64,000 bases of DNA from Sclerodactyla briareus (lineage: Eukaryota; Echinodermata; Holothuroidea; Dendrochirotida; Sclerodactylidae), in assembly GCA_026419785.1 (NCBI GenBank), contig JAODTK010003887.1:302725-366724 (forward strand). The letters run 5' to 3'. Position numbers and translations under genes: made by a program. The notes below the pieces were generated by a model. That model saw only the letters and a program-made list of their open reading frames with translations, made no database searches and was not told where the DNA came from. The stretch's first letter is position 1, and every line of letters starts with the position of its first letter. Positions 48,426-61,900 of the stretch are shown one piece after another.

Positions 48426-50616
48426 AGCGTCTCGAAAAGTGGGGGGGGGGGGGGACACATCAATGCAAATGACCAGTCTAAGTTGAGCGCCACCATCGGT
48501 TGGCGTGGAGCGGTCAGAGAAAATTTCAGATTTCAATACCCTCCAGATCGACGGAGACAGCACTTGCCAGGCTCAATAGCATCCATCTACATGTGATTTG
48601 AGTAAAAGACAGACAAAAATGTTGTCATTGTGCATAATAAGATGATTTACCGAAAATCAAACATGGTATTTTTATTACTTACGGGGACCGTACCTTTTCT
48701 ACTCTGGCTTTGTTTGCGTGGGTCTACCGAACGATCTCTGGTGGGATCGAAGAGAGAAGCCATAGGCGTGCGGGACCACTCCAATTTGGAAAAGCAGAAA
48801 ATTTGTTTTTGCCGCATTCTCGAGTCATCATTGAAATCACCGGCGCGCGACGGAAGCGCCGAAAAAAAAATGACATACTCCCGGGCATTTTATCGGAAAG
48901 GTCTGCAAAAAATTCGGGGCATTGGGGGGCGGGGGGGTAGTCTGCCCCAAGGATCAGGAAATTAATCGACGTGAACGAAATTATTCGAAGCATTACATCG
49001 CATATTGAGCCTACAACGTCTGGATAAAAGCGACATTGCGCGCAAAACATTGAAAACTATGCCATTTTCGGCTATTCGATTTAAAATTCGAGGAACTCGG
49101 TAGAAACAATGGGTATCTTCCAATTCGGCCCTAGTTGGGTCCAGTTCTTCACCTGGGGTCCGCCACCTGGAATTAGTGGACTTAGATAAATTTCCAACCG
49201 CGATTATTGTTTGGTTAGACACTGAATCAGAGAGTGATACAAAATCGGGCATGTGTCCTATTATTTTTATGACGGTTTCCGGAAATGGGGGGGACCAAAC
49301 GATATGATATCCCCCCGTCCCCCACCTGGACGCCCCATGCACCCCGGCATTCGCCACCTGCGGATGGGATGTGGGAAATGTGAAAAACGCGATATTTGTG
49401 CGGGAGATGTATTTAGAAGAAATTTTTTTTTAAAACTGTATATAATGGTGTGTGAAAAAGCCAAAATATATAGACAACCAATGATGAGAGAATGGAGAAC
49501 GTTAAATTACTTGATGAGGGGGATTACTCCATTGAAATAATTGTTGTGATTGCGACATCATTCCCCCATCCGTACATATGGTTAGCCTTATTTTGTCTAT
49601 TCCGTGCAATTATGTGGATATTTGTATCTGGCCGTTACGGTACTTGTCTCTATCTCCGCAAACCAATTGCGGTGGTAATTCAGTTTTTCCATTGTTTTTC
49701 TCGAAGCGTGAATCCCCTATTCGTGGGGTCACATCGCATCTCACATTCACACCTATAGAATCCTAGCTTTAGGCTATGCTCCGGGGGGGGCACTAAGCAA
49801 ATATATCACTCGCTACGGTAGAAAGTTATGTGTGTTGTACGAATGTACGGTTATCGCTGTACAATTTCCCAAGCTTCCCTTCACAATTGTAAATTCCAGC
49901 ATTGGCAATCGTCTAGTTCATATCAAAGGCTCGTATATCCAGGTGGTGTTCATAAAAAGGACTAGGCCCATGGACAACGCAGCGGTGAGCGAATCGTTAC
50001 CAGCATTAACTCCTACATTACTAAGCGACTATTGCGTGGGTACCTCGGTGGATACAGAGGTTGTCTTGAAAATGTGACACAGTATCTTAAAGTGACTATA
50101 GACGGTGCTAATCCACCACAATGATAAGTACCGATTTTCTAGTCGGTAGAAATTTGTAAAACCGGAAATACCGTTTCCTAGACGAAGGGATAAATTCCTG
50201 CATGATGCGCAGCGCGCCAGCCTGTGCTCATACACAAACAAAAACACATGAAGTAAAAAATATCGTTACGACACCGCGACCGGTGTTATAGGATGTTATG
50301 GGATGAAAACCATAGTAGTAAACGAATTTCCCTGTTCGTCGCCCTTTTGGACCGATGTGCAGCAGGGAAACACATAGGCATCTATTACGTTACGTCTCCG
50401 TTACACCCAGTATGTGGAACGAGTTTTCGCACCACATGGTTCTTCAGCGATTGCGATAGAAACATCCGACTCGACAGTGGACGTTCACGGATCCCCAAAC
50501 GAGGGGGTGGTTAGGTTCGGTTAACCTACGGTATGTTGTTATATCATTTGATATTACCCTACCTCCTAGACTTCCCGAACTCATAGTTCTCATTGATCGC
50601 TTTCTCACAGGGTCGG
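48426..50616. other. No host gene seen; possible G-rich TIR element 48424-49345
   Basis: CAGGGGCGTCGGAGCG with a long G run on the left and, read inverted, TGGGGCGTCCAGGTGGGG on the right could be the ends of one ~920-bp element. The pairing is short, so this is tentative. The remainder shows nothing apart from the small repeat fragment near 49.7 kb. Confidence 0.35.
49640..49785 (-). repeat. GCGGTATG-type dispersed repeat, doubtful fragment
   Basis: AATCCCCTATTCGTGGGGTC, TCGCATCTCACATTCACACC and ATAGAATCCTAGCTTTAGGC recall the ends of the 6- and 48-kb copies (CTAGGATTCCAT, CGTGGAT...). Too short to be sure. Confidence 0.35.
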
Positions 50617-51905
50617 TTAGACCCTGTTTCCTTCTCGTCCCTGGAGTCGGTCCGACTGCTCTACAATGGCGATTCGACTGAAGTTCCTCTTGAACAGGCG
50701 CATGTCTTCCCGCCGACTTCTTTGGGAAAAAAAAAACCCAACAGCAGAGGGGTCTCCCAGAAGGGGCTCAGCAGCGCGGCGTCGACCGTCGAAGGATCGT
50801 TGGGCCGAGGAGAAAACTGGCAGCTCGGACCAACCACGGGGCATATCAACCAGCCATGAAGCTGATGTACATATACGAGAGGGAGTAGCAGAAAGTGAAG
50901 TTGTAGTTGAGTAGTAGAAGTTGTAGTTGAGTATATCTGTAATGATGAACGTAGCGTCTGTAGGTTGTAGGATCCTTGTCACGTTCTCGGTCATGAAGGT
51001 GATCCATGTCTACGGAAACTTGCCGGTGTCATGCTAGCCGCGTCCGCAGCCGTCGGTGAAGGTCGGCAGGTAGAAGGTTGGGGACTGGGGGTGGCTCTTT
51101 ATAACCAGGGCGTACCCTATGCCGCTAAGGAACCACGACAAGACCGATCAGCACCCCCTTGGATGTGCTCCATGGGAAGAAACATACCAAGGGTGAAACA
51201 CCCCCAAGCAGGACGCTGACGATTCCCATCAGGAGGAAGAGTGATGCTGAGCATGTCAACCATGCTGAGGCGATATAACACGCCGGACGATTGCCGAAGG
51301 TCCACAGCCGCCGCGGCGAAAGAATTTGTGATTGATAGTGAGTTCTTGTCGTCGATCTCTCCTTGAAATCGGTTTTATAAAGTCTTCTGCCGCGATGGCG
51401 CTAGTGCGTATCCCCGAAGACACGGAACTCAGCGATGCCGCTAAACGAACCACGAGACGAGGAGGCCCGAACAACCCAGGGATACCACGGACCAGGTCAA
51501 CGAGGAAGAGCGTACAGTTGGTACTGCCGGGATATCCGCTCGGTCTTCAGCGGGTCGCAGGGGACCCCCGTAGTAGGCGGACAATACCATACCAGTGACC
51601 CCACTGCGATGATGTGTGAGACGGATGAGATACGACCCCCATCCACGCGGCCAATTTAGCGTTCCTCCGCTGCTGCAGCTGAGGAACCTCTGGGCGATTA
51701 GTTGGTTGCACCCGCAAGTTGAAGACCACTTGGAAAGTCCCAACGATGACCGAGACGGTGAAGAACGAGTGTCGAATCCTGGGATCGATCCGGAAGTTTC
51801 CAGGAGCGTCGTGCGGTTCCCCTCGGCTGACAGTATGCAGACCTTGGGTCGACCCGCCCACTTTACACGCAGCCCACAAAACGATCAGATGAAGAAAACC
51901 CCATT
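50617..51905 (-). pseudogene. Second SLC5A8-like copy, C-terminal half, degraded
   Basis: A diverged paralogue of the transporter at 7.6-8.9 kb, same strand, covering about the same part of the protein. Pieces in order on the minus strand: FRIDPRIRHSFF, CDPLKTERIS (close to the CDPLKTGRIS of SMCTs), SLSSVSSGIRTSAIAAEDF followed by IKP, FTLGMFLP with STSKGVLIGLVVV, a YLPTFTDGC loop, LSYMYISFM with GPNDPSTVDAALLSPFWE. These lie in different frames and some stops intervene, so no continuous protein can be read. As in the first copy there is no intron between the helices, and the 5' limit (near 51905) is preceded by a T/C-rich stretch resembling a splice acceptor. No T-R-L end is visible; one frame ends GNRV-stop. 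Higher GC than the surroundings. I favour a decayed duplicate; an error-ridden real gene is possible. Confidence 0.75.
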
Positions 51906-54900
51906 CATCATGGAAAGAAGAACTGAGAAGAGAAGAGAAAAGGTAAGATGGTTATTTAGACAGACACGAGTTATTGGCGTAGTGGGACACTATCCAATTC
52001 GGAAATGGAGATTACGCAAATTTTTATAAGTTACGCACAATATGTATACAGACTCCACCCTCCACGTCGAACACACAAAATTGTGAAAATTATGAAAAAA
52101 AAAGTTGAATGGGGATGCGAGGGAGCGCCTCTGGACAGCGAGACAGGCACCCGAGGCCGTAGACTTTAGGGTCATATAGGTAGTAGTGAAAATATAACCC
52201 AGATGTTTATGACTTAGGCGACGTTACAATCGTAGCGGACATTGGCCACTATTAGGTGTCGCGGGAGACGTTACCAGAATTGGTTGGTTCTGGGGACTTT
52301 TGGCACCCCAAATCATTGGAAATTTGACATTTCTGGGACATAAGAAGAAATGGGAGGGTATAAGTTGCTATTTTGATGTAGCCTATTCTAGAGGACATTT
52401 TTTTTTTAATTCCTATAGTTGGAAAATTGAGAGTATGAAAATGTCATCATAAGCCACTACTCATTCACAGTGATCCATGGGCTTAGAGAAAAGGGTGATG
52501 AAGTGAAATTTCGCCGAGTTGAAATGCAATCCAACTATCGAATAGCGCGAAGTGAAGTCAGGTTCATTTCGAAGGGGCAAACAAAAATATCATATTTTAA
52601 TGGAGAAAACCAAATGCACACACAACGGCAGCAAGTTCCATAATGTTCGAATTCGTCCCGTTGATGATCTTTTGGACCTCAATCGTACATCAAACAGGTC
52701 AAATGGATCTAAATGGGGGAACACTATACTGCACGCGAAGCGCTCTAAAAATTGCATGGTGCTTCAACATTAACAAGAATTGCTCAATCCTAACAGCAAA
52801 GTACGGGAATCGGTTAAGAGACTACAGACTTTGGATGTTGTTAACACTTCTCAGATATTGAGGGAGGAGGGTGATGTTAAGTTCCACCCAAAATGCAAGG
52901 AGTGCCTGCCCCCCCCCCCACATCCCGTCGGACCAGCACTCTGGATAGGTTGAATCGAGGGTTCAGAAGAACCATTATTTCGGAGTTAGATAGAGTTCCT
53001 CACAGTTTTCGATGCAGATTGTTATGGTATAGGTTACCGGATGTTTTTGAGCTCGGTTATTAATTGTTGACAATTGGACGGAGTACCTACGGTACTTAAT
53101 TTTGGTCTAGTAACTTGAGGCTGTCATGAACAATATCTGCGCGAAAGTAGTTCCCGGTTTCCAATACAGCTGATGAGTACGTTGTATTAGGTACTGAGCA
53201 ATGAATAGAAGAAATCTGATATAGCCCCGAAAAGGGGTTACTGGTTATTTTATGATGATCCAAAATATCGGGAAAAGTTCCCTGGGAGTTTTCTTATAAT
53301 ATCTCATAAAATTCTTCCCAAGGGGGGGAACCTGAGAATCGATAAAATAACGAAAGGTTTAATTTTTGGTGAGATAAACTGCCTAGAATTAGCAGCGCGG
53401 CTGCAGACCTGAGAGTACAGCAAGCACACGATACGTTCGAAAAAATCCGAAGAGTCGAATTAAAATACAAGAATTATTCCATCGTTAATATTGGCCCGAA
53501 GTTCAAATAAGCTTAGAAAACCATAGAGTAAAAATGATTGAAAAGCCTTATTCCAGACGAGAAGCGCAATATTTTTAACTTTCGTATTTGGCAGAGAAAT
53601 TCATAACCTTCCTGATATTCAAGTGAAACATAGCATTTCAATGTAATGGCTGTTGTGCATCCCCTATATGACCTTGTGGACCGGCGTGCAGGGGTCTACT
53701 AAAGTTAACGGTATCAGTAATGCGTTACTTCGGATATCATCCATGACAAGCTTAACTCAACTTACCTATCCACCTAAATCGCGAGGAAATCCAATTTGAT
53801 CGTTTTATTCGTTGCCCATGCAAAATGCAAAACAGAACCATTGCGGTATGCTTAATACCCATACGTGTGGTGTGTGTGTGTTACGTAGCGCGGATGTGCA
53901 TGCATGTGGCACTCCTTCTCAATACGATATCTGAAGAGCGGCACACATTGTCAAGTTCAAACATGTGCTCAAGTTGGTCACCGAATATATGGAGAGGAGA
54001 ACTTCGGTAGTTTGAATGTCCAAAGTCAAGGTCATTCGAGCTCGGGTAAAACCACCCAGGAGTCGTCAGCACGATATCGGACGAAGGCATCACCGTTCAT
54101 TGTAATATTGGATGAGGACCCGTTCATGTCATTGGAGGACAAACCTAATTCAAAGGGCCCGTGCAGCAAGATATCGAAGTAGGGTATGTGGACTGCATTT
54201 TGCAGAATGAGAGAAGAAGGTTATATTATCGTTAGCGTTGATCATGGTCAGCGTCAATTCCGCGGTGGAAGTATGTGTCATCTGGAATATTTGCTGGGAT
54301 ACGGCAAGGAATTTCTACGCGAAGTGGCGTTCTTTTTTATTCTGCTCAATCATCGGTGTCCCATGAATACACCGTATATATATATTCTTAATCATGGGGA
54401 TTGTCAGTATTCACTCCGGTGACTACAGATTTTCACTTACTCTTCTGATAATGTCCACAACGGAATTATGTTTCCGTTTTCCCTTTCCTTTTTGAGGTGG
54501 CTCAGTGTCACTAAAGGGTTCGTGGTGTTTCTTCAGTCTGTTTGAACTCCAGCATCCTGAATACTTGCAGCGCGTTATCTAAGTCAACTCTTCTGGTATT
54601 ACTAAGATTTCATGTTTGTCGCATCTGTTTGAACTCGTTTCAACAGTCCTCACCTGTTCCCTCACACTTTCTCCACATTGTTGTAACCTAGCGTCTTGAC
54701 TTTTGCATGGGTTGTTTATGGCAGTTCCACCTGCTTCACCTGCTTCGCTCAACCCTGTGAGTCCAACCCCATTTCAATACGATTTGAACGTTTTGGTCCA
54801 TTATGTCGAGAAATTGGTGCGGGGGGAACAATTGCGCAATAACGCATGACGTCACACTAAGACAAGACGGAAGATATGTGATGTATTTCATTGTTTCTTT

Positions 54901-56399
54901 TGTTAAAAGTCACATGTAGGCAGAAGTCCTGTGTCTTTCACCTCACCAGTAACCATCACACCTACCTACCCTTACAGCAATCACTAGAATATTTTGCTTC
55001 TCTCGAAGTGAAATTAATGTGTGGAATGTCAAAGAAAATAAGGGTTGTGCAAGTATGACGTCATTCATTTATTGCATGATTGTATGTTTTCGATCTTGCG
55101 CATACACAATGCCAAACTTCAAAAGACTGTAACCCTGTAACGGAAAGATCTATGTACGGGTCTGGTCGGCTGACACCATTTAGTTTTCCTCCAGTTAATA
55201 TTTATTACCACCCTCTCATAACTCATCCTGCAGTTGTCCTTTGATATACGAAACCAAAATAGTAGACAACTCGAGGTCCCCAAAATAGGACCAGGCAATT
55301 CCTGGATATCTGTTTACGCACATGGCTGTGGTAACCTGAAAGCGATTAGTAATGACGAAGAATGGAGTTAAGGGAAGTGAACGCACCTGCATGCATCCGG
55401 ATATCAAGCTTCGGAACGACTTGGGGAAGTGGGGGAAAAAACGGCAATTTTCTATGACGTCACCTTTTTGAGGAATAAAAATGTTCTAGTAACCTATTTC
55501 TTACTTTCGCACACAGAATCCCTGCTTATGATGTATTCATTGTATTTTAGCTCTCAATCCAGAACAAGGAATAGCTTTATTCCTCCTTCAGGAAATCCCC
55601 TATCATTTTCGAGGATCGTACTGGAAGACTGATGCTTGCCATTTTCATGCCATATGCTCGATGTCAGAGGAAAATCTGGAATTGCACTTCCCACAACAGT
55701 CGAACCTCCTTCCGCAAATATTCGATGTGTGTATGCCTACGTGCGACATTTCCGCGTTGCATCAACATGCTTTGTCAGACAGATGCGACGCAATTTTGTG
55801 ACTTCGTGTGCATTCTCACGAAACTTATGGTGAAACCGCAGCCTATTGTCCGAGATAGAATATTTTGGCGCTGATGGTTTTCATCCCGTAAACGGAAAGA
55901 AAGCAGGGGAAATCTATATTTTGAGAAGAACAAAGAATGCTTAGAAATAATCAGCTAGGGGAGTCAGAAAAAGTGCCTTAGAATACATCCTGTCTCAAGG
56001 TTGGGAATAGTGCCCAAGATGGGGGTTCGAAAGTCACATGAAAGAATGATATCCCGAGATAGCTACATCTTATTAGGGACAACAAACGGCCATTCCCAAG
56101 ACGTTCCCAATTCCATCTATTGAGGCGATGTCGGTGTAGGTCGATGTCAAAGTTCCCGTTCCAGAGTTTCAAATAACAGAAAAAGAAAAAGAAAAAAAGA
56201 ACGACGTGGATTTTGACTATTCGCCGCTAATCGCCTGCACAATGATTCTGGAAAGAGGAGGCGGCATTTTCGTTTCCCTCATTCAAAAGAATTGGTGCAA
56301 ATCAATCAGGGATGTGCGTAAGTGTGTTTGTGTTATGTGGTGTGGGTTGTGTTGAACAATGTCTCAGATATCTGAGCAACGGAACAGGCACCACAATCA
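51906..56399. other. No gene identified
   Basis: 4.5 kb upstream (minus sense) of the second SLC5A8-like copy; its missing 5' exons were sought and not found. A C run lies near 52910. A 92-codon Ser-rich plus frame at 53904-54182 (ASPFIVILDEDPFMSLEDKP) could be an exon but has no clear splice sites. Confidence 0.5.
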
Positions 56400-56880
56400 G
56401 GTGTGTCGAGTTGCACATATGGCGGAGAGCAACCATATTGTTCGTGGCTTAGGTCAATGACATCAAAGTCGGGAAAGGGAAACACCCCAAGAAACTTGTG
56501 AGCACCGTATTCCCCGAACCAAGTTCAAATTAGGTGTGCTGGGGTTGCACCTAGCTGAAGATTAACCCTACTGTTTTACGTCCGCTAAGATCAATGTTAA
56601 TTCAAGGTCGTGAGGGGACAAAACGTAAAATTAGCTGTTCAAAAACGCTCTCTACATAACACAGCAGGTACCAAGTTCAATTGGTATTTGGTACGCACAT
56701 ATGTTGCGGATGTGAACCCTAAGGTATCAGCTCAAGGTTATTCAATGGCCACGATTGGTCAAATCTCAAAAACGATTTGTGCACCAATATCCACGGATCT
56801 TGTGAACTGTATCAGTTTAATAAAAGTATATGAGTTGCTCCTCATGGAGAGGGTAAGCCATATTGTTTTGGCTTATAAAA
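56400..56880 (+). repeat. Highly diverged tandem-core remnant
   Basis: Blocks such as CCATATTGTTCGTGGCTTAG / CCCTACTGTTTTACGTCCG / CCATATTGTTTTGGCTT and GATTTGTGCACCAATA / CTTGTGAGCACCGTA repeat at intervals of about 150 bp. This is probably an old member of the tandem-core class. It holds no recognisable gene. Confidence 0.4.
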
Positions 56881-58289
56881 CCTGGAACAAGTGATATTTG
56901 TATGATTTTTATTCTCTTTAACCATATAACACCAAAAAGAGTATTATTTGGCTGTGGACTTTGCTTTAAACTAGTTACGTGTGAAAACGATGCGCCCAAT
57001 TCCCCAATGTTACAAACAAAAAACATCAAAAACAAAAATTACTGTTTCACAGGTACCGCGGGTAACAGCAAATAGAGACCTTTGAAGGAAGACATTTAAA
57101 TTGACGACAACGGTTAGGTATAGGATATAATTAGAATTTGCAATCGCAAAAGTGATGTAACTGCATCGTTCATACGATTCCATGTTCAGTAGTCGGTGAG
57201 TGTGCAGTCGCCATGTTGAGGAAGGCCTAATGGTTGTAACTGAAAAACACTTGACATTCCGTATTAGGCTTCGCCCATCGTATCAATCCATATCTAAATT
57301 GACCCATGTGTTTTACAAGGTACAGGTACACGGTACGTCAACAATCAGGTGCTACTTTCAATGAATAATCTTAGTCGATGTGTTTACCTTACCAAGTACC
57401 ACGTAGACTTTTACGTAATTCCCGTGAATGGATTTCTATTTTGAGACAGATTCAAATCCTATACGCATCTATTTCTGATCTCCCCATAGAATCACAGGCA
57501 AGACCTGCTAAGACGGACCTATCCATTAGTCTTCCATTTCATTGACATTAGAACTGCAGATCAACAAATGTTATGAATGTGTCATGTGTCATGTTTCATT
57601 AGGCCTCTTCGTCAAAAACGGACGTATTTAATTATATCAGTAATTATATACTCTAATTGATCAGTAAGTAGGTCACTTGGATTTTTTTATGTCATTCTGG
57701 CATCTGCTGCCAGCATGTTTCGATTTGTATTAGTTCTAGGGAGATCACTCTCATACATACGTTCCTATGGGATTCTGATCAGCCCAATCAACAGAGACGA
57801 CTATATTTAAACAGGGGAGCTCGGATACTTTGAAGTTGACCACGAGAGCGGAATGCGTCCCCCCCCCCCCGCCCACCAGTGCTATATTAGGGACTGGTCG
57901 ATCTAGGACGCTATCTAAATAAAACGAGCGGTGTCGAGCACTATAACCAGAGTCCAGGGTAGGCAAATCACTGATAGCTTGTGGGTGGGTTCATAAACTA
58001 TGTTATGCTCATTACAATCCGTTATATCAATTCTATTTCCGGACATAAACTTAAACAAGAGGGCAATCCCGGAGTTGCAGGATCCCATCAGAAAATGTGG
58101 GAACTATTCATTTGTTTATACTTGCTACTTTAGCGATGTTGCAAATGGACAAAATTATCAAAATATGTCTGGAAACCCAAAAATATTTCGTATTCAGTGG
58201 GAATTTCAATAATGTACGCCATAAATGGCTGGGGATAAACCCTTTGTTTTCGATTACTTTGTACCTTCTTTGAACTTGGATCATTCAGT
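56881..58289. other. No gene seen
   Basis: A C run near 57860. No repeat partner was recognised until the CA-rich element. Confidence 0.5.
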
Positions 58290-58915
58290 ACTCTCAATCT
58301 CTAACTATACCAAAAACTTACCAGATTTTCAGAAATACTCAAATTTGGCCAAAAATTTAATTTTTTCCCCCTAAAATTGACATTTTTGTAATGTGGTGAT
58401 TGCATGGGGGAAAGTTGTTATTTGTGCCGTTTTACATTTGCTACAATTTTGGAAATCATTAGCATTGGAATACGGATATCTTGAAAAAGAGTGAAACAAC
58501 TGTAAAAAGAGAAGTTGCCCAAAAATTTGTCTTTTGCCCCTGGAATTCTCCAATTTTGATTAGCTTCCCATCCTAAGTTTGAGAGCGAATTATGTGTTTA
58601 GATGACTATTAAGCGTGTGTGAATTTCATTTTTGAAGCCACTCCAAAAACGGAGGTATTTGCGAAAAACCATCAAAAATCTGACGAACACGCAAACGCCC
58701 ACACACACACACACACGCGCAAACACACAAACGGACACCTTCTCGAATGCACCCTCATTGCTGGTCACCAGCACCAAGGGTACCCCACCAATAGGTACTC
58801 CTCAGTGGATAGTCCAAACCACCACTATGGCTACATAGCAGCACCATGCTATGACAACAGCAACAGTTAGTTATAATAGGTGAAATGGCAAAACGGACTA
58901 ACAATATCTCACCGG
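58290..58915 (+). repeat. CA-rich dispersed element, copy 4
   Basis: Same plan as the 38.1-kb copy: cores with GGAAATCATTAGCATTGG and GATATCTTGAAAAAGAGTG, then GTATTTGCGAAAAACCATC, ATCTGACGAACACGCAAAC, (CA)n, GACACCTTCTCGAATGCACC, CTCCTCAGTGGATAGTCC, ending TAATAGGTGAAATGGCAAA. It is the cleanest copy for setting the family borders. Confidence 0.75.
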
Positions 58916-61900
58916 CCCGTTTGGACCGATTGAGTAATTAGGGAAGAAAGAAACACAATTTGGGCAGGCACTCTCAAAAAGGTTGTGTTACTAGCAATTG
59001 GGGATGGATGTCTGTTACCATTGTTGTGGGTAATTCCCACCCACACTATTTAAGAGTGCGCGGAGTGACTCTTTCTGGTGTCTCTCTCAGCTTCTGTGTC
59101 AGCGTGATAGAAAGCATCATATAATTCTATACAAGATGATCCTTTGATTGAATGATTGATGGAATAAAAGTTGCTTCCGAATAACCATAATATTCACAGC
59201 TAACAGATGACCTTAATGTACACCTTGATTGGCTGACGTTTATATGTACGTGTTACATTGTATCAATAGGTAGCGGCTACTCAGGCGCCTATCCGGGTGA
59301 TATAACGGCACTCATCATTAGCACGCTCTATGGTTAGACTTAGCATTGTGCCTTCCTGGAAGCTACAGGGATCATCGCAGATTACTCACCGATATTATCT
59401 CCCTGCCAGGGATGCGTTACTATGGCGAAAAAAACTTATCACTCATTACCCTATCCTTTCGGATAGCACAGGCCGTCACCCTGACTGATAACTCAAAGAA
59501 GCCGGAAAGACCTTTCCGGAATTGGCAGATTGGTGGTTATCTTATTATCAACAATACCTTTCTGACGGAACCTCGGGCTAGCTTGAAGGTAGGGGTAGGG
59601 GTACATTAAAGAACAGAATACAGAATTAGACAGGGTGTCACAAGTTAGTGGAAAAATACATGTAACGTGACCCGGAATTACCTCAGTGACCTGGAAATAG
59701 CCTTAATTCTCGTTGCAGCTAATGCTATACAATATCCACAATTCGTTAGAATCGGAAAAGTTTTAAAAATCGCTCGAAACCCTCAATATTTGACCTCCAA
59801 TGCCTTCAAATTGACCTAGCCTCGACCTCTGCCGGCTACCTGTGATTTCTTCATCCACAAAGCTTCGTTTGAAAGCGGCTGAACTCCTTGAGAGAAGTAA
59901 TTATGCAAATTAGAAGGCTCCAGTCATGTGCGAGTCCCAATCGTGTTCCAAGTTTCTGGTCCATCGCGCCAATGCGAACGTTTCACTGACGACGCAGACG
60001 GCTACACACCCAAGACCGGATATTTAAAAACAAAATGTAGTATTTGGGTCAGGGGTATGTGTTACCGTCAGTGGTAAGCATATTCAAAGTATGTTGACGG
60101 CGCTTCTAGTTAAGTATCACACGATGGTTCTGGAGGAGGTTCGTAATGGACAGTTATTCATTGCTGAAAGGTAACTGGCTTCACGGGAAGCTATGCCTCA
60201 TTTCCTGGCTGAAAGTTAACTGGTTGAAGCAAGGAACATACAACGTCCCCAAACGTGTGGTGTGATATCTAAAAACGCAGGCATCGATCGTTTTAAAAAT
60301 ATATATGTTGATTACAGATATGGAGAAGGAGAAACTCGAATTTCCGTGATCTCCTTTTGTCAATTCAATGTCATTTAGGGCCAAGAGATGTAATTGCGAA
60401 AACGGGTCTGAGCACGATACTTATGATTACGATATGAATGGGGTTATTTCAAGATCATTGTCAAGAGTCGACGGAATCTAGGGAAGTTTGTTATTACGAT
60501 AATGAAGGATACGCGACTTCAAAATTCAATGAATATTTAGAAAGACATTTATTAGGAAAGGGATCAGTAGCCATCGTGAGTACTACGCTCTGACTGAGAA
60601 TCATCATGAGTCGGGTTCCCTTCTTCTCCCATACGATGCTATATAATCGGGTGGCGATTCAATTAAGAGCCCGAGGTGTCCGGGTCAAAGCTAATTGTTT
60701 GTCTCCCTAAACTTCAACGTTAATAAGAAACCAATTACATTTTTAATGTAAACTGGAAATGTTCGTTGATCATGTGTTCAAACAGAATATACATTTCAAA
60801 ACAGGACATAAATTATGATGTAAGATGGATTTAGTTGAAGGTAATTTTGAGTAGGCTAATAGCTTCTAACGTGCAGGGTAATCAGTGAGCACAACAGGAA
60901 ATCCTGGCTTGAAGCTTCTGTACTCTTGTTTGTCATAGCGTCGATAGGAAGTTGGTATTAACCAATGCTCCCCCGAAGATGATAGACTACAGTGTATGAA
61001 TCTAAACTGTATATTTTAGCTGCCGGTGAGCGGCGAGGGAATCACTAGGTCTCCCTGATCATCCGTTCGTCCGTTCGCCACTTCCGTTCATAACTTCAAC
61101 AGTATGCGATGAGGTTTACACTGAGTAGATTGTGGTAGAGCTGTTAGTTTTTTTTTTCTCTACTAAATTCCATTTCGCGCCATAGTATAATGGAATAGAT
61201 AACTCCTATTGCAGGATTACTGGGAATTGAAAACATAGTAAATTAACATGACATAAGTACAGATCCCAGGTAAGTACCCTTTTTTTTTTTTTTTTTTTTT
61301 TTTAAAAAATTACAAAAATTTTTTTTTTTTGTTTTTTTTTTTTTTTTAAAAAAAAAAATTTTTAAAAAATTATGGGCTTAAAGTTACGTTCGAGCCTTTG
61401 TATCGGCAAGTAACTGGGACAAAACCAAAAAAATTGGTTGTCATGCATGATTTCTTGTTGAGAGCACAAAACGAGAATAAGACAATGCTTGCTGTGGGGA
61501 AGAAGACATCATTGGTCTTCCATAAACACAATAGCCTGTACACATATAGACCTGTGTTACCTAGAAACACGCGTGGTCGTCACAACAGTTGCTGGTATAT
61601 GTTATGTACGGGTCACCTTTCGGCCAAATGCTTAATTGACTGGGTGGTTAACTACCCTGGTCAAGGGACGTCGAGAATCGTCGTGATAACCAAACATTGA
61701 ACCCGCGAATAGTGCGATCACCCTATAGCGAAGACGGGGCGTCTCTGGGCAATCGTCTTGGACGGGCGTCACGTAGCTGCAGTGGGGGTAGTTGGGTCGG
61801 TTTAAAGATTGATGGGAATCTATTGCGTACTGAAAACCACATCAAGACATTACATTATTCGTAGTGAACTTTGGAAAATTACAAGTCTCACATGAACACC

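Noticed and set aside
53904-54182. Ser-rich 92-codon frame as an exon
   Set aside because: Looks protein-like but has no convincing splice sites or homology that I can see.
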